DNA of 64,000 nucleotides from UBA1926 sp036732005 (GTDB taxonomy: Bacteria > Planctomycetota > Phycisphaerae > Phycisphaerales > UBA1924), in NCBI GenBank assembly GCA_036732005.1, contig DAINDF010000003.1, positions 1 to 64,000 on the forward strand. The letters run 5' to 3'. The position numbers were made by a program, and so were the translations under genes. Of this stretch, positions 17,216 through 25,767 are shown in pieces; the first letter of the stretch is position 1, and each line of letters opens with the position of its first letter. The notes beneath the pieces are model-generated. The model saw only the letters and a program-made list of their open reading frames with translations. It searched no databases and was not told the origin of the DNA.

Positions 17216-18415
17216 TCATGCCCCGGTCCCTGCGGTGCCGAGGAAGTTGATCTCGCTGAGTCTCCGGCGGGACTCGTCCCTGGAGAGGTGGATGTACCGG
17301 CGGATGATCTCGCTGTCGGCGTGGCCGATCTGCCCCTGGATGTAGGGCAGGGGCATGCCGTGGCAGACGCACTGCGAGACGAAGTAGTGCCGGAGGCCGT
17401 GGACGGTGCCGCGGTCGAGGCCCCGGGGGTCGGCGCTGTCGGCGGCGAGGACGGCCGGGATGAGTTGTTCCTGCAGCGTCTGCAGGACGACCCGGTCGCG
17501 CAGTCGTGCGCCGGACGGGCCGGTGAAGACCAGGTCGTTCCCGCGTGGCCAGGTTCGGACCAAGCCGGTGAGTTCGTCGCCGAGATGGATCACGCGGGTG
17601 CGACCCGACTTGGTTCGGCGACCACCGCCCGAGACATGGCGGATGGCCGCGGTCGCTTCGTCGAGGTCGATGTCGTCCCACCGGAGGGCGAGGGCCTCGT
17701 TGACGCGGACACCGGTCCCGGCAAGGAAGGCGAGGACCCGGGCGATGTGGGTCAGCCCGAGCGACTCGGCGGTCTGGAGCAGGGCTGTGACCTGTTCGCG
17801 GCTGTAGCAGTAGGTCTCCCCGGGCTGGGGCTTGCTCAGGCGCAGGGTGACCTTGGCCGCCTCCGGGAGATCGCCCGTGCGAACCAGCCGCATGATGACC
17901 GAGAGGAGGCGTTCGAGCTTGTCGTGCACGGTGCCCGGGCTGTTGCCGCGGGTGTCCTTGAGCCACCGGCCGTAGTCGCGGACGGTCCGCTCGGTCACCT
18001 GGGCCCAGGTGTGGACCCCCTTGTCTCTGGCGTAGGCGAGGAAGTCGTCGTCCTGCTGGCGGTACTTGACCAGGGTCTTCGGGGCGACGCCTCCGGCGCC
18101 TTCTCCGCCCTCGCTGAGTTCGATCGCGACGCGGAGCCCGGCCTCGATCGTGAGGGTGCGGCGTCGGTCGTCGAGCGCGGCGGGGCTGAGGCGCCCGAGC
18201 CGGACCGCGAGTTCGAGATCGAGCCGATGGGCCTCGTTCCGGGCCTCCTCGAGATCGGTGGTGCCGAGGGAGACCCGCCTTCGGCGGCGCGTCTCCCCCG
18301 CGGGCTCGTAGTAATGCGCGGCCCAGTAGCCACGCGGGTTCCTGATCAGATCGGCGTGGATCACCACGCCGTCGAACCTGGGGTGGGGCCCGGCCTGAGC
18401 CCGGGTCTTCTTCAT
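17216..18415 (-). CDS. Tyrosine recombinase/integrase
   Basis: Site-specific recombinase of 399 residues. It has a basic N-terminal DNA-contact region (about 1-90), a SAM-like core-binding domain (about 95-190) and the catalytic domain. Active-site residues are visible: Arg in GTGVRVNEALALRW, His-Arg in VHGLRHYFVSQ, His in GQIGHADSEII and the nucleophile Tyr in RRYIHL. The ATG at 18415 (MKKTRAQ) has a good ribosome site (GGAAGG, 7 nt) and overlaps the stop of the excisionase-like gene as ATGA; a start 15 nt upstream is less likely. The gene lies just inside the left 19-bp repeat, as expected for the integrase of an integrated element. Confidence 0.92.
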   Translation of the reverse strand: MKKTRAQAGPHPRFDGVVIHADLIRNPRGYWAAHYYEPAGETRRRRRVSLGTTDLEEARNEAHRLDLELAVRLGRLSPAALDDRRRTLTIEAGLRVAIELSEGGEGAGGVAPKTLVKYRQQDDDFLAYARDKGVHTWAQVTERTVRDYGRWLKDTRGNSPGTVHDKLERLLSVIMRLVRTGDLPEAAKVTLRLSKPQPGETYCYSREQVTALLQTAESLGLTHIARVLAFLAGTGVRVNEALALRWDDIDLDEATAAIRHVSGGGRRTKSGRTRVIHLGDELTGLVRTWPRGNDLVFTGPSGARLRDRVVLQTLQEQLIPAVLAADSADPRGLDRGTVHGLRHYFVSQCVCHGMPLPYIQGQIGHADSEIIRRYIHLSRDESRRRLSEINFLGTAGTGA

Positions 18416-18714
18416 GCCGTGTCCTTCCATTTGGGCAGCCTTCGGTCGGCAAGGCCGCGGCCGAAGGCGTGTGAACGGCGGGCCGGCTGGGACTCGGCGG
18501 ACGCGGGGGCGTTCGAGCCCTCGACGCGCCGGTCCCCGCGGAGCAGCCGCTCGATCTCGGTGACGGGAATGAGGTGCGGGCTCGATCGTCCGCCCGGCTG
18601 GGCCGAACGCAGCCGCTCTTCCGCGATCCAGCGCCTGATGGTGGAGACCGACCGCCGCAGCCGCCGGGCGGCCTCGTCAACGGTCAGGTGTGCCGGTGCA
18701 TGCCACTCAGACAT
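18412..18714 (-). CDS. Excisionase-like MerR-type helix-turn-helix protein
   Basis: A 100-residue protein starting MSEWHAPAHLTVDEAARRL. Residues about 9-60 form a winged helix-turn-helix of the excisionase/AlpA kind (LTVDEAARRLRRSVSTIRRWIAEERL, then a wing with RSSPHLIPVTEIERLL). The basic tail shows no motif. Such proteins bend DNA at att sites and set recombination direction. It is translationally coupled to the integrase (ATGA). An upstream in-frame start at 18846 would add a low-complexity Arg/Pro segment and is rejected. Confidence 0.78.
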   Translation of the reverse strand: MSEWHAPAHLTVDEAARRLRRSVSTIRRWIAEERLRSAQPGGRSSPHLIPVTEIERLLRGDRRVEGSNAPASAESQPARRSHAFGRGLADRRLPKWKDTA

Positions 18715-19263
18715 GGGGATCGCGCTGCCCTCGCGTGGGGCGTTGGTGCTGGTGCGGCCGTCACGGCGACGGCCGCGGGTGGGTTGATTGCGGGGAGAGC
18801 CGTCGGGTGCGCCCGATCGTGGCACGCCGCGTGTTCTTGTGAACACCCGACTCGACTCTTGCGGGTGGCCGGCCCGTGAGGTACGCTGCGGCCGCGGTTC
18901 TCCGTGGGCTCGGGCGTGCTTGGCAGAGCGTGCCCGGCCGGGTTGGGGGTCTCGAGCTTCCTACTTCACTGTTGCGGTGATCGCCGGCCTCACACGCTGT
19001 GAGGCCGCGCGGACGCGGTGGGTGCTTCGTTGATGAGTCTCGTGCGGCGTGGCCGGGCGATGCGGGATCCTGCCGCCATCGTCCGGCTCAATGCGTGCTG
19101 CTGAGTTCCGTCCATCAATCTTCATCTACATCAATGTACCAGCGCAAAAACGCGTCTCTGTTCGATCTTGGATGCGGCGCGGGTCGGCCGGTGCGGGCGT
19201 CGTGGCCAAACCTCAGTACCGGTCTCGGACGGGTCTGCACCGGTGCAGAACGCCCGGCTCATA
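18715..19263. other. Intergenic interval with strong hairpin
   Basis: No gene is supported. A perfect 10-bp inverted repeat with a 3-nt loop lies at 18985-19007 (CGGCCTCACA-CGC-TGTGAGGCCG). It has no T-tract, so an operator or structural role is as likely as termination. CAAAAACGCGTC at about 19144-19155 recurs inverted at about 19827-19838, bracketing the next gene. Confidence 0.45.
18985..19007. repeat. Perfect 10-bp inverted repeat (hairpin)
   Basis: Arms CGGCCTCACA and TGTGAGGCCG enclose CGC. It sits upstream of the excisionase-like gene and downstream of the 139-aa gene. It could be an excisionase operator or a transcription-stop hairpin, but there is no U-tract on either strand. Confidence 0.45.
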
Positions 19264-19683
19264 TCACGCCTCGCCGTTCTCCTTCGCGGCGAAGAGGTCC
19301 AGGAAGGTCGCCGCCGCCTCGGCCTGCTCGGGCGGGAGCGGGGGCTCGGCGCAACGCAGGGCCGTGAAGACAGCGCCGTAGATCTCGTCGAGCAGGCCCA
19401 GGCAGGCGTGCTGGGCCGCCTGTGGGGCCGCATTGAACGGCCGACGCTCGGCCTCGATCCACGCGGCCGAGACGGGCTGCGTGGGCAGAGTCTGGTCCAG
19501 CGGGTCGGCGGGGAGGAGGGCGACGATCCAGAGGCGTTCCTGGTCAAAGGCGATGGTGAGCCAGGACCAGTCGGTCGGGCTGACGACCACAGTGCGGGCC
19601 CAGGCCGGGAACAGGGCGCCGCAGCCCTGGAGGGCGGCCTCGAGGGTGCGCGGGAGCGAGGAGATCGGGTGGTGGGTGAACAT
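19264..19683 (-). CDS. Hypothetical protein of the integrated region
   Basis: A 139-residue soluble protein I cannot assign. From the ATG at 19683 it reads MFTHHPISSLPRTLEAALQGCGALFPAWARTVVV and is Trp- and Pro-containing, with an acidic, Ala-rich helical C-terminus (EQAEAAATFLDLFAAKENGEA). There is no signal peptide, membrane helix or metal motif. A longer in-frame start (19788) would add an Arg/Pro low-complexity segment and is unlikely. It stands alone between the integrase pair and the nos cluster, with over 400 nt of non-coding DNA on each side. Codon use resembles its neighbours, so it is probably a real gene of the element. Confidence 0.55.
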   Translation of the reverse strand: MFTHHPISSLPRTLEAALQGCGALFPAWARTVVVSPTDWSWLTIAFDQERLWIVALLPADPLDQTLPTQPVSAAWIEAERRPFNAAPQAAQHACLGLLDEIYGAVFTALRCAEPPLPPEQAEAAATFLDLFAAKENGEA

Positions 19684-20093
19684 GGGTGGGTTCCTGTGGG
19701 CGCGTGGCCACCGACGCCGACAAGGCGGCGGGGGCGGACGCGGCGGTGGATGGGGTGGGTCAACGCGGAGACGCGGGCGCTGAGTCAACAGAGGTGGTCA
19801 AGTGGTAACACGCCTCACCTGATAGTGACGCGTTTTTGGCGGAATTGAAGCGGGAAGAGGGTGCCACTCAGCGCCGGCTGTGCGGCGGGACGCGGCGGAG
19901 GGCGAGACGCGGGCGAGGCCGCATGATCCGATGCGCCTGCCCGCGGAGGCAGAGTCCCTCACCTTCCGAATGGAGCAGGAAACGGGTTTGAGCGCAGCCC
20001 AGCCGGGCGCATCTCCGAATCTGGACCGGTGTGGAGGAGCCGGGCGACATGGCGGCCTCGCCCTCGTACCGGCCTGCGCCGGGCGGTGGGGCG
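19684..20093. other. Intergenic interval, nothing recognised
   Basis: About 410 nt between the hypothetical gene and the end of the nos operon. Apart from the inverted copy of CAAAAACGCGTC noted for the previous interval, I see no gene, RNA or clear terminator. Confidence 0.4.
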
Positions 20094-20540
20094 TCAGCCG
20101 AGCCCGCCGGTCCGGATCCCGACACCGAGGATCAGCATGACAACCGCGAGCGCGGTCGCGATGGAAGCGAGGATCGCGAAAGTCCGTAGGCCGCGCTCAT
20201 GAACATGGGGAAGTACGCGTCGCGAGGTGTAACCGGCGATCGCAGCCGTGAGCAGGAGCACAGTGATCTTCGAGAGAACGAGGTGCGACTGGGGCGTCGG
20301 CTCGGAGAAGATCGTGGTCCAGTCGCCGATCCACCGGGTCGCGAGCCAGGGCCCGGTGAGCACCTGCGCCACGAGCGCCGCGAGCCCCAACCTGCCGTAG
20401 CCGCGCTCGAACTCCTGGACGCGTCGCGGGTCGTTCTCGCGGATCGCCTTTGGGAGCACGATGCCCATGAGGACGGCGTGGCCCCCGATCCAGACGCTGG
20501 CCCCGAGCATGTGGACCATCAGAATGACTTTGTAGAGCAC
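20094..20540 (-). CDS. CopD-like membrane protein at the end of the nos operon
   Basis: A 148-residue protein with four predicted helices: MLYKVILMVHMLGASVWIGGHAVLMGIVLP, LAALVAQVLTGPWLA, LVLSKITVLLLTAAIAGYTS and a C-terminal hydrophobic span. Conserved-looking His residues in helix 1 (MVHMLG, GGHAV) and in HVHERG resemble CopD/DUF2269-type proteins thought to bind heme b or copper in the inner membrane. It starts 13 nt after the RIC-prepilin fusion gene and so belongs to the nos operon. A role in copper import for NosZ or in electron transfer is plausible but not shown. Confidence 0.6.
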   Translation of the reverse strand: MLYKVILMVHMLGASVWIGGHAVLMGIVLPKAIRENDPRRVQEFERGYGRLGLAALVAQVLTGPWLATRWIGDWTTIFSEPTPQSHLVLSKITVLLLTAAIAGYTSRRVLPHVHERGLRTFAILASIATALAVVMLILGVGIRTGGLG

Positions 20541-20552
20541 GGGTGCCCCCGG

Positions 20553-22076
20553 TCAGGGTGTCATCGGGTCGTACCAGTCGCGGTCGGGCGCCTCGCCGAC
20601 GGCCTGCGACCATGTGTCGGCAAACGGATGGGCGCCGGCGTGCCCGTCGGTGAAGACATAGTTCGCGCGCTCGCCGCTGTGGCGGGTGTGCTGGATGACA
20701 AGGGGAAGGCCGGTGGAAGGGTCCCACTGGCGGGCCTGGAGCATGGGGTTGGCCACGGCCGGCGGATCGCCCCAGTACATGGGCATGAAGTGGTCCATGC
20801 CCATCTCCTCGGCCAGTTCGGCGGCGAGCACGCAGCGGGACGGCGCGACGATCTGCGAGGCGCGGACGCCCCAGTGTGGCGGGTGGTTGGGGGTGAGGTA
20901 GGCGTTGATGCCGTACGATGCGAGGCGGGGCATCATCATCGCCTCCCAGTTCTGGCTCTGGTCCTCGGGGCACCTGCACACCTCAATCGCACGGACGAAG
21001 CTCAGGATCTCCTCGCCGGTCGGGTTCTCGGGGAGGGTCATGTCGAGCCCGATATAGGGCGCGAGCAGGTAGATCCAGGACATCTGGAACGGAGCGGCCG
21101 GGTTCCCGTTCATCGGCACGCTCGGCATGCGCGCGGTCGGGAAGAAATCCCGCGCGTCGTCCTCGGTGTACATCGTCATGGCGGTGGCGATGGAGCGCGT
21201 GTTGGCGAGACAGACGACGGAGCGCCCGGATGCCGCGGCCTTCCCGAGCGCCGGGAGCAGAATGCCGATGAGCAGCGCGATGATCGCGATGACGACGAGC
21301 AATTCGATGAGCGTGAACGCCCCGGGCCGGCCCGCGAGCCGGCGGGCGGGCCCGCCGCCGAGTCGTTCCTCGGCCTCGACGCCCGCGGGGAAGAGGATGT
21401 TGTTCTCCTTGTGGATGTGCAGGCGTGTGTCTCGCTCGAACTCGCCGAGGAGACGGTAGCACTCGCGCCAGGTCGAGCAGGCGTCGGCGGGCGCGGCGAG
21501 GCCGTCGGTGAGCGAGTGGATCCGGCGGAAGGCCTCCCCGACATCGTCGTGATCATGGACCATGCAGTCGATTGGCCGACGGACGCTCCACGGGGGCCCG
21601 CCCTGGATCTCGGTGCGGCGTTCGAGCCGGCGGAGCCAGGGGAAGAGCACGCGCTCCTCGCGGACGAAGTGATCGTGCATGTCCTCGGTCAACGAGGCGA
21701 TCGTTCCCTGGAGTTCGACGAGCCTTGGATCGTCGTCGGCGTGCGCCGCGACGCACTTGGCGACCAGCACCCCGAGGCGTTCGAGCGCCGCCCGCGCGTA
21801 GGCGTGGTGGGTCTGCTCGATGTGGTCGGCTAGTTCGGTCATCGACATCGCGGCGAAGTCGGCGCCCGGGCCATTCGGGGCGGTGTCGGGCGCGAAGGCG
21901 GAGAGAAGGCGGGCCAACTCGTCCCCCTCGAGCCCGATCGAGCGGGCCGCCTCGTCGAGCGTGCGGCGCCCGCCGCAGCAGTAGTCGACGCCGAGCCGCT
22001 CGAATTCTGGGATGAGTTCCGGGAACGCCGATGCGGCCTGCCCGACCGTCATGCCCTTGTGGATGTCACGGGACAT
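20553..22076 (-). CDS. RIC/YtfE-ScdA di-iron repair domain fused to a prepilin-like protein
   Basis: A single 507-residue reading frame joining two known proteins. Residues 1-45 are the ScdA N-terminal domain (FPELIPEFERLGVDYCCGGRRTL). Residues about 80-230 are the hemerythrin-like di-iron domain with its ligands (IEQTHHAY, MHDHFVREERVLFP, MVHDHDDVGEAF, LHIHKENNILFP), matching complete Fe-S cluster repair proteins. After a 20-residue basic linker comes a prepilin segment (about 253-277, AFTLIELLVVIAIIALLIG), then a DUF1559-like domain of the planctomycete type (ILLPALGKA, YVFTDGHAG). The ATG at 22076 has AGGAGG at 6 nt and overlaps nosL by 11 nt. The expected topology is RIC in the cytosol, tethered by the helix, with the C-terminus outside. 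I see no internal start that would separate the parts. Confidence 0.88.
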   Translation of the reverse strand: MSRDIHKGMTVGQAASAFPELIPEFERLGVDYCCGGRRTLDEAARSIGLEGDELARLLSAFAPDTAPNGPGADFAAMSMTELADHIEQTHHAYARAALERLGVLVAKCVAAHADDDPRLVELQGTIASLTEDMHDHFVREERVLFPWLRRLERRTEIQGGPPWSVRRPIDCMVHDHDDVGEAFRRIHSLTDGLAAPADACSTWRECYRLLGEFERDTRLHIHKENNILFPAGVEAEERLGGGPARRLAGRPGAFTLIELLVVIAIIALLIGILLPALGKAAASGRSVVCLANTRSIATAMTMYTEDDARDFFPTARMPSVPMNGNPAAPFQMSWIYLLAPYIGLDMTLPENPTGEEILSFVRAIEVCRCPEDQSQNWEAMMMPRLASYGINAYLTPNHPPHWGVRASQIVAPSRCVLAAELAEEMGMDHFMPMYWGDPPAVANPMLQARQWDPSTGLPLVIQHTRHSGERANYVFTDGHAGAHPFADTWSQAVGEAPDRDWYDPMTP

Positions 22077-22593
22077 TGTGGGCCTCCTCCGGCACACCCT
22101 CGCCGGCGGCCTCGTGTGTGGGGCAACAGGCCCCGGCGAATCCGAGTCGCAGCCACGCGACCTCGAAGCTCATCTGGTCGCCCAGAAGGGATGTCATCAT
22201 CGCCTGGGCCTGCTCCTTGGACGCGAAGGCGGCGGTGTTCGAGCCCATCGGCGTGCGCAGCGCGGGCGACATGACGAAGTGGGCCTGCTCGGTCCGAATC
22301 CACTTGCGAGTGTCGTGCGCGTGCGACCAGCGGGCGACGACCGCGAGGTCCTTGTGCTCGACCTCGTAGTTCACTTGGCAGTTGAAGTCATCGAAGAGCT
22401 TGGCCTCCGGGCCCCGGGGCCCCTCGACGATCGTCGCGGTCGCCCAGCGCTCGTCGCTGATGATCATGTTGCACTGCTCGCAGACCGAGTCTCCGAGACG
22501 GATCGGCGGGGGGCCGTCGGCAGACTGCTGCTCGCACCCCGCCGCGAGCGCGAGCAAGATCGAGGTGACGAGAGCACGGCGCGACGGCTTCAT
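22066..22593 (-). CDS. nosL: NosL copper chaperone lipoprotein
   Basis: Outer-periplasmic copper donor for NosZ maturation, 175 residues. A signal with lipobox (LLALAAGC) is followed by the family's Cu(I)-binding motif CEQCNMIISDER. Further conserved parts are AKLFDDFNCQVNYE and the AFASKEQAQAMM segment late in the protein. An unusual extra C-terminal tail is Cys-rich (GFAGACCPTHEAAG). The start overlaps nosY as ATGA. In family terms this is a complete NosL. Confidence 0.93.
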   Translation of the reverse strand: MKPSRRALVTSILLALAAGCEQQSADGPPPIRLGDSVCEQCNMIISDERWATATIVEGPRGPEAKLFDDFNCQVNYEVEHKDLAVVARWSHAHDTRKWIRTEQAHFVMSPALRTPMGSNTAAFASKEQAQAMMTSLLGDQMSFEVAWLRLGFAGACCPTHEAAGEGVPEEAHNVP

Positions 22594-23474
22594 ACGGAAC
22601 CCCTTCTTGCAAAGAGCACGGCGGCGACAGCGAGCGGCAGCACCCCCCACGCGACGAGCGACGAGGCGAGCGTCCAGGGGAGCGCGGCCCCGAGGGTGTG
22701 CGAGGCGTAGGCCCCAACAGGCCCCAGCACATCGAGCGAGGCGTTCATCCCCACGATGACCGCCATCTTGAAGGACTGGAGCGGGTTCAGGGCCGCGAGC
22801 CCGAAGATCTCCTGCACGCGGAGCTTGAAGATGAGCGCCCCGGCCATGAGCCCGAGGTCGCTCAGGAAGACCAGCGCGAGCCACACGAACAGCCCGAGCC
22901 CCGTCGCGACGGCCGAACGCCGCGAGACGACCGAGATGAGCAGCCCGATCGAGAGCATGGCCAGCGCGAGCAGCGCGGTGAGCCCGACGAGCATGGCGTA
23001 GGCCCCCACGCCGACTCCCCCGGCCCGCCACGCGAGCACGCCCCCGCTGATCCCGAATCCGATGCACAGGGAGCAGACCAGGGCCGCGGCCAAGCCCAGG
23101 TACTTGCCCAGCAGGACCTGCGTCCGCGAGACGGGCTGGGCGAGCAGGTAGAGCAGCGTGCCCCGCTCGCGCTCACCGGCGATCGAGCCCGCGCCGGCCG
23201 TCAGGGCCATCAGCGGCACGACGAGCATGACCAGGTTGAGCAGCCCCGCCGCGGTGCGCCCGAAGCCCGCGAACCCGTGGGACCCCACACCGCTCAGCGA
23301 CAGGAACGAGACACCCACCGCGAGCACCGTGAACGCGATCGTGTAGAGCAGGAACCACCGGCTCGCCAGCGCATCGCGGAACTCGCGACGCGCAAAGCGG
23401 ACCACCCCGCCCGCGAGCGTCGGCGCCGCAGGGGCTCGGCCGACCACGGCGCTCGTGGCAATCAGAACACTCAT
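22590..23474 (-). CDS. nosY: NosY ABC transporter permease
   Basis: Inner-membrane subunit of the NosFY ABC transporter, 294 residues, with six predicted helices. The N-terminal ARREFRDALASRWFLLYTIAF and the central segment MALTAGAGSIAGERERGTLLYLLAQPVSRTQVLLGKYLGL are characteristic of NosY/ABC-2 permeases. With NosD and NosF it is thought to supply sulfur for assembly of the Cu4S centre of NosZ. It overlaps nosF by 4 nt upstream and nosL by 4 nt downstream. Confidence 0.93.
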   Translation of the reverse strand: MSVLIATSAVVGRAPAAPTLAGGVVRFARREFRDALASRWFLLYTIAFTVLAVGVSFLSLSGVGSHGFAGFGRTAAGLLNLVMLVVPLMALTAGAGSIAGERERGTLLYLLAQPVSRTQVLLGKYLGLAAALVCSLCIGFGISGGVLAWRAGGVGVGAYAMLVGLTALLALAMLSIGLLISVVSRRSAVATGLGLFVWLALVFLSDLGLMAGALIFKLRVQEIFGLAALNPLQSFKMAVIVGMNASLDVLGPVGAYASHTLGAALPWTLASSLVAWGVLPLAVAAVLFARRGSV

Positions 23475-24352
23475 CGGCCTGCCTCCGGGATCTGGACATC
23501 GTCGAGGATCTCAAGATCGCGCACCTCGATCTGGCGGCGGGCGAGCACATGGATCGGCTCCGCCTTGCGGTCACGCGCTACCGCGACGCACAGGCCGTGC
23601 CCGTTGAGATGGACCGCGTGCCCGGCCTCGCGGAGGGCATGGGCGGCGTCCTCTTCGCGCGCCAGCACGAGATGAAGCCGGACGACCTGAACCGGCTTCT
23701 CCGTGGGCCAGAGTTCGCCCGGCGAGGTGTCCCGCAGCAAGCGGCCCCGCTCCATGACCAGCACGCGATCGGCGAGGGAGATCACCTCGTCGGGGCGATG
23801 GGAGGCGAAGAGCAGCGTCTTGCCTGATTTCCGCAGGCCCTGGAGCGTCTGAACCACCTCGCCCCGGCCCGCGGCGTCGAGGTTCGAGGTCGGCTCGTCG
23901 AGCACGATCAGCGGGGGGTCGCTCAGCAACGCGATCGCCAGCGCCAGCCGCTGCTTCATGCCGCCCGAGAGATCCCGGACACGCTTGCCCTCGTGCCCGG
24001 CGAGCCCGACGCGCGCGAGCGACTCAGCGGCCCGCCGCGTCGTCACCCCGCGGAGCCCGGCGAAGAAGGACATCGCCGAGCCCAGCCGCGCATCGTCGTG
24101 GAACGCCAGCTCCTGCGGGACATATCCAACGAGCGCCCTGGCGTGCCGGCCCCGTCGGCGCACATCAACGCCCCCGATGACCGCCGAGCCGGCGAAGCGG
24201 ATCACGCCGAGCAGGCACCGGATGAGCGTCGTCTTTCCCGCGCCGTTGCTCCCCCAGAGGGCGAGCGCTCCGCCGGGTTCTAGGACGAAGGAGACGCTCG
24301 AGACCGCCTCGACTCGGCCGAATCGCTTGGTGATCGTCTCCGCCCGGATCAT
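23471..24352 (-). CDS. nosF: NosF ABC transporter ATP-binding protein
   Basis: Cytosolic ATPase of the NosDFY complex, 293 residues from the ATG at 24352 (MIRAETITKRFGRVEAV). Visible motifs: Walker A GSNGAGKTTLIR, Q-loop VPQELAF, signature LSGGMKQRLALAIALL, Walker B PPLIVLDEPTSNLD, H-loop ASHRPDE. The start overlaps the nosD stop as ATGA, so an in-frame start 99 nt upstream is rejected. The C-terminal 80 residues form an extra alpha/beta domain seen in NosF-type ATPases. Confidence 0.93.
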   Translation of the reverse strand: MIRAETITKRFGRVEAVSSVSFVLEPGGALALWGSNGAGKTTLIRCLLGVIRFAGSAVIGGVDVRRRGRHARALVGYVPQELAFHDDARLGSAMSFFAGLRGVTTRRAAESLARVGLAGHEGKRVRDLSGGMKQRLALAIALLSDPPLIVLDEPTSNLDAAGRGEVVQTLQGLRKSGKTLLFASHRPDEVISLADRVLVMERGRLLRDTSPGELWPTEKPVQVVRLHLVLAREEDAAHALREAGHAVHLNGHGLCVAVARDRKAEPIHVLARRQIEVRDLEILDDVQIPEAGR

Positions 24353-25755
24353 GCCCGACCCCCTGTCTGTCGCGCCGGGAGACCCGGCTGGCTGGCGAGC
24401 ACCGCTGCGCCGACCCCCGCCGCGGCAAGCAACGAGCCCGCGATGATCCACATGCCCGGGCCCGCGACCCGCTGGTCGAATCCGGGCAGTTCGAGCCGGG
24501 GCGGCGCCGTGAGCGGCGAGGGGTCGACGAGCGTCGACTCGGGCTGCAGCTCGGGAAGGGCCCGCGCAGTGAACTCGACCGCCTGCTGCGCGGGGCTGTA
24601 GACGAACAGACGGAGGTTGGGCTCCCTGGCGAGCATCGCCCCGAAGAGGCTGCGGGGCTCGTACACCATGTCGCCAACGCCATCGCCGTCGAGGTCAAAC
24701 CCCGCGTAGTCTGACCAGTAGTTGCCAACACCCTCGCGGGAGAAGGCGTTGCTCACAAGCCTCCCCCGCCCGTGCGTGGCCGCGGGCTCCTCGTTCTCCA
24801 GGAAAGCATTGTTGGTGAAGACATTGTCGTGTGTGTTGGGCGTGGCCAGCAGCCCGATCTCGTTGAAAGCGATCGTGTTGCCCTCGAAGAGCCCGGTCGA
24901 TCCGATGGACGATGGGCTGTTGTCGACATACACCCCCACGCGGTTGGCAAGCAGGGCGTTGCCCGTGATGGCGATGTCGTCGCAGTCCTTGAGCCCGATG
25001 CCGTACCCGCTCGCGCCGCGATTGTTCAGCATGCGGTTGCCCCGCAGCGTGATCCCGTGGCTGTACATGAGGTAGACGCCCACGGAGTTGCCGTGCAGCT
25101 CGTTCGCCTCGAGCACCGAGCCGTGGCTGTACATGAAATGCAGCCCGTAGCGGCTCCCGGTCACCGTGTTCCGCGTGATCCGCAGGTCCTCGGAATACCA
25201 GAAGACCATGTCGCGTGACCCACGGACGGTGTTGCCCTCGACCGTGCACCCGTGGCTCCACCAGAGTCGGATGCCGTCCCCTCGACGCCCCGGCTCGAGA
25301 TCCTTGCCCGAGATCGTGTTGTGGCGGATGACCGCGTCCGGCGCCTCGCGCAGATCGATCCCGAACAGCGCGTCCTCGATCGCGTTGCCCTCGATCGTCG
25401 CACCGCCCGCCAGCACGCGGATCCCCGCCGGCTCGCCCGTGACATCCTCGCCCGAACCACGGACCACGCAGCCCCGGATCGTCACCCCCTCCGCCACCAC
25501 CTCGATGACCGTGCCCTCGCCCATCCCGTCGAAGATCGCGCAACGCCCGCCCCCGTCGAGCACCACCGCCTTGCGGAGGCGCAACGCCCCCTGGTAGATC
25601 CCCGGTGGAACAAGGACGGTCTCCCCCTCGCCTGCCCGCTCGATCAGGTCCGACACCACCGAGATCGGGCGACGCTCAACGCCCGCGCCCGCCCCGGCCA
25701 CCGCGGGGCACACCGCGGTCGTGAGCAGCAGCGAGATGATCAGGCTTCGACGCAT
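24349..25755 (-). CDS. nosD: NosD periplasmic Cu-centre assembly protein
   Basis: Right-handed parallel beta-helix protein, 468 residues, needed for Cu-centre assembly in NosZ. It has a signal peptide (LIISLLLTTAVCPAVAGA) and the NosD opening LIERAGEGETVLVPPGIYQGALRLRKAV. About a dozen CASH/PbH1 turns follow at residues 70-330 (for example VIRHNTISGKD, LRITRNTVTGSRYGLHFMYSHGS). The family C-terminal part NYWSDYAGFDLDGDGVGDMVYEP is present. A last hydrophobic segment (PGMWIIAGSLLAAAGVGAAVLA) should anchor it. It lies 12 nt after the NosB-like gene and overlaps nosF. Confidence 0.94.
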   Translation of the reverse strand: MRRSLIISLLLTTAVCPAVAGAGAGVERRPISVVSDLIERAGEGETVLVPPGIYQGALRLRKAVVLDGGGRCAIFDGMGEGTVIEVVAEGVTIRGCVVRGSGEDVTGEPAGIRVLAGGATIEGNAIEDALFGIDLREAPDAVIRHNTISGKDLEPGRRGDGIRLWWSHGCTVEGNTVRGSRDMVFWYSEDLRITRNTVTGSRYGLHFMYSHGSVLEANELHGNSVGVYLMYSHGITLRGNRMLNNRGASGYGIGLKDCDDIAITGNALLANRVGVYVDNSPSSIGSTGLFEGNTIAFNEIGLLATPNTHDNVFTNNAFLENEEPAATHGRGRLVSNAFSREGVGNYWSDYAGFDLDGDGVGDMVYEPRSLFGAMLAREPNLRLFVYSPAQQAVEFTARALPELQPESTLVDPSPLTAPPRLELPGFDQRVAGPGMWIIAGSLLAAAGVGAAVLASQPGLPARQTGGRA

Positions 25756-25767
25756 GGTTCATCCATA

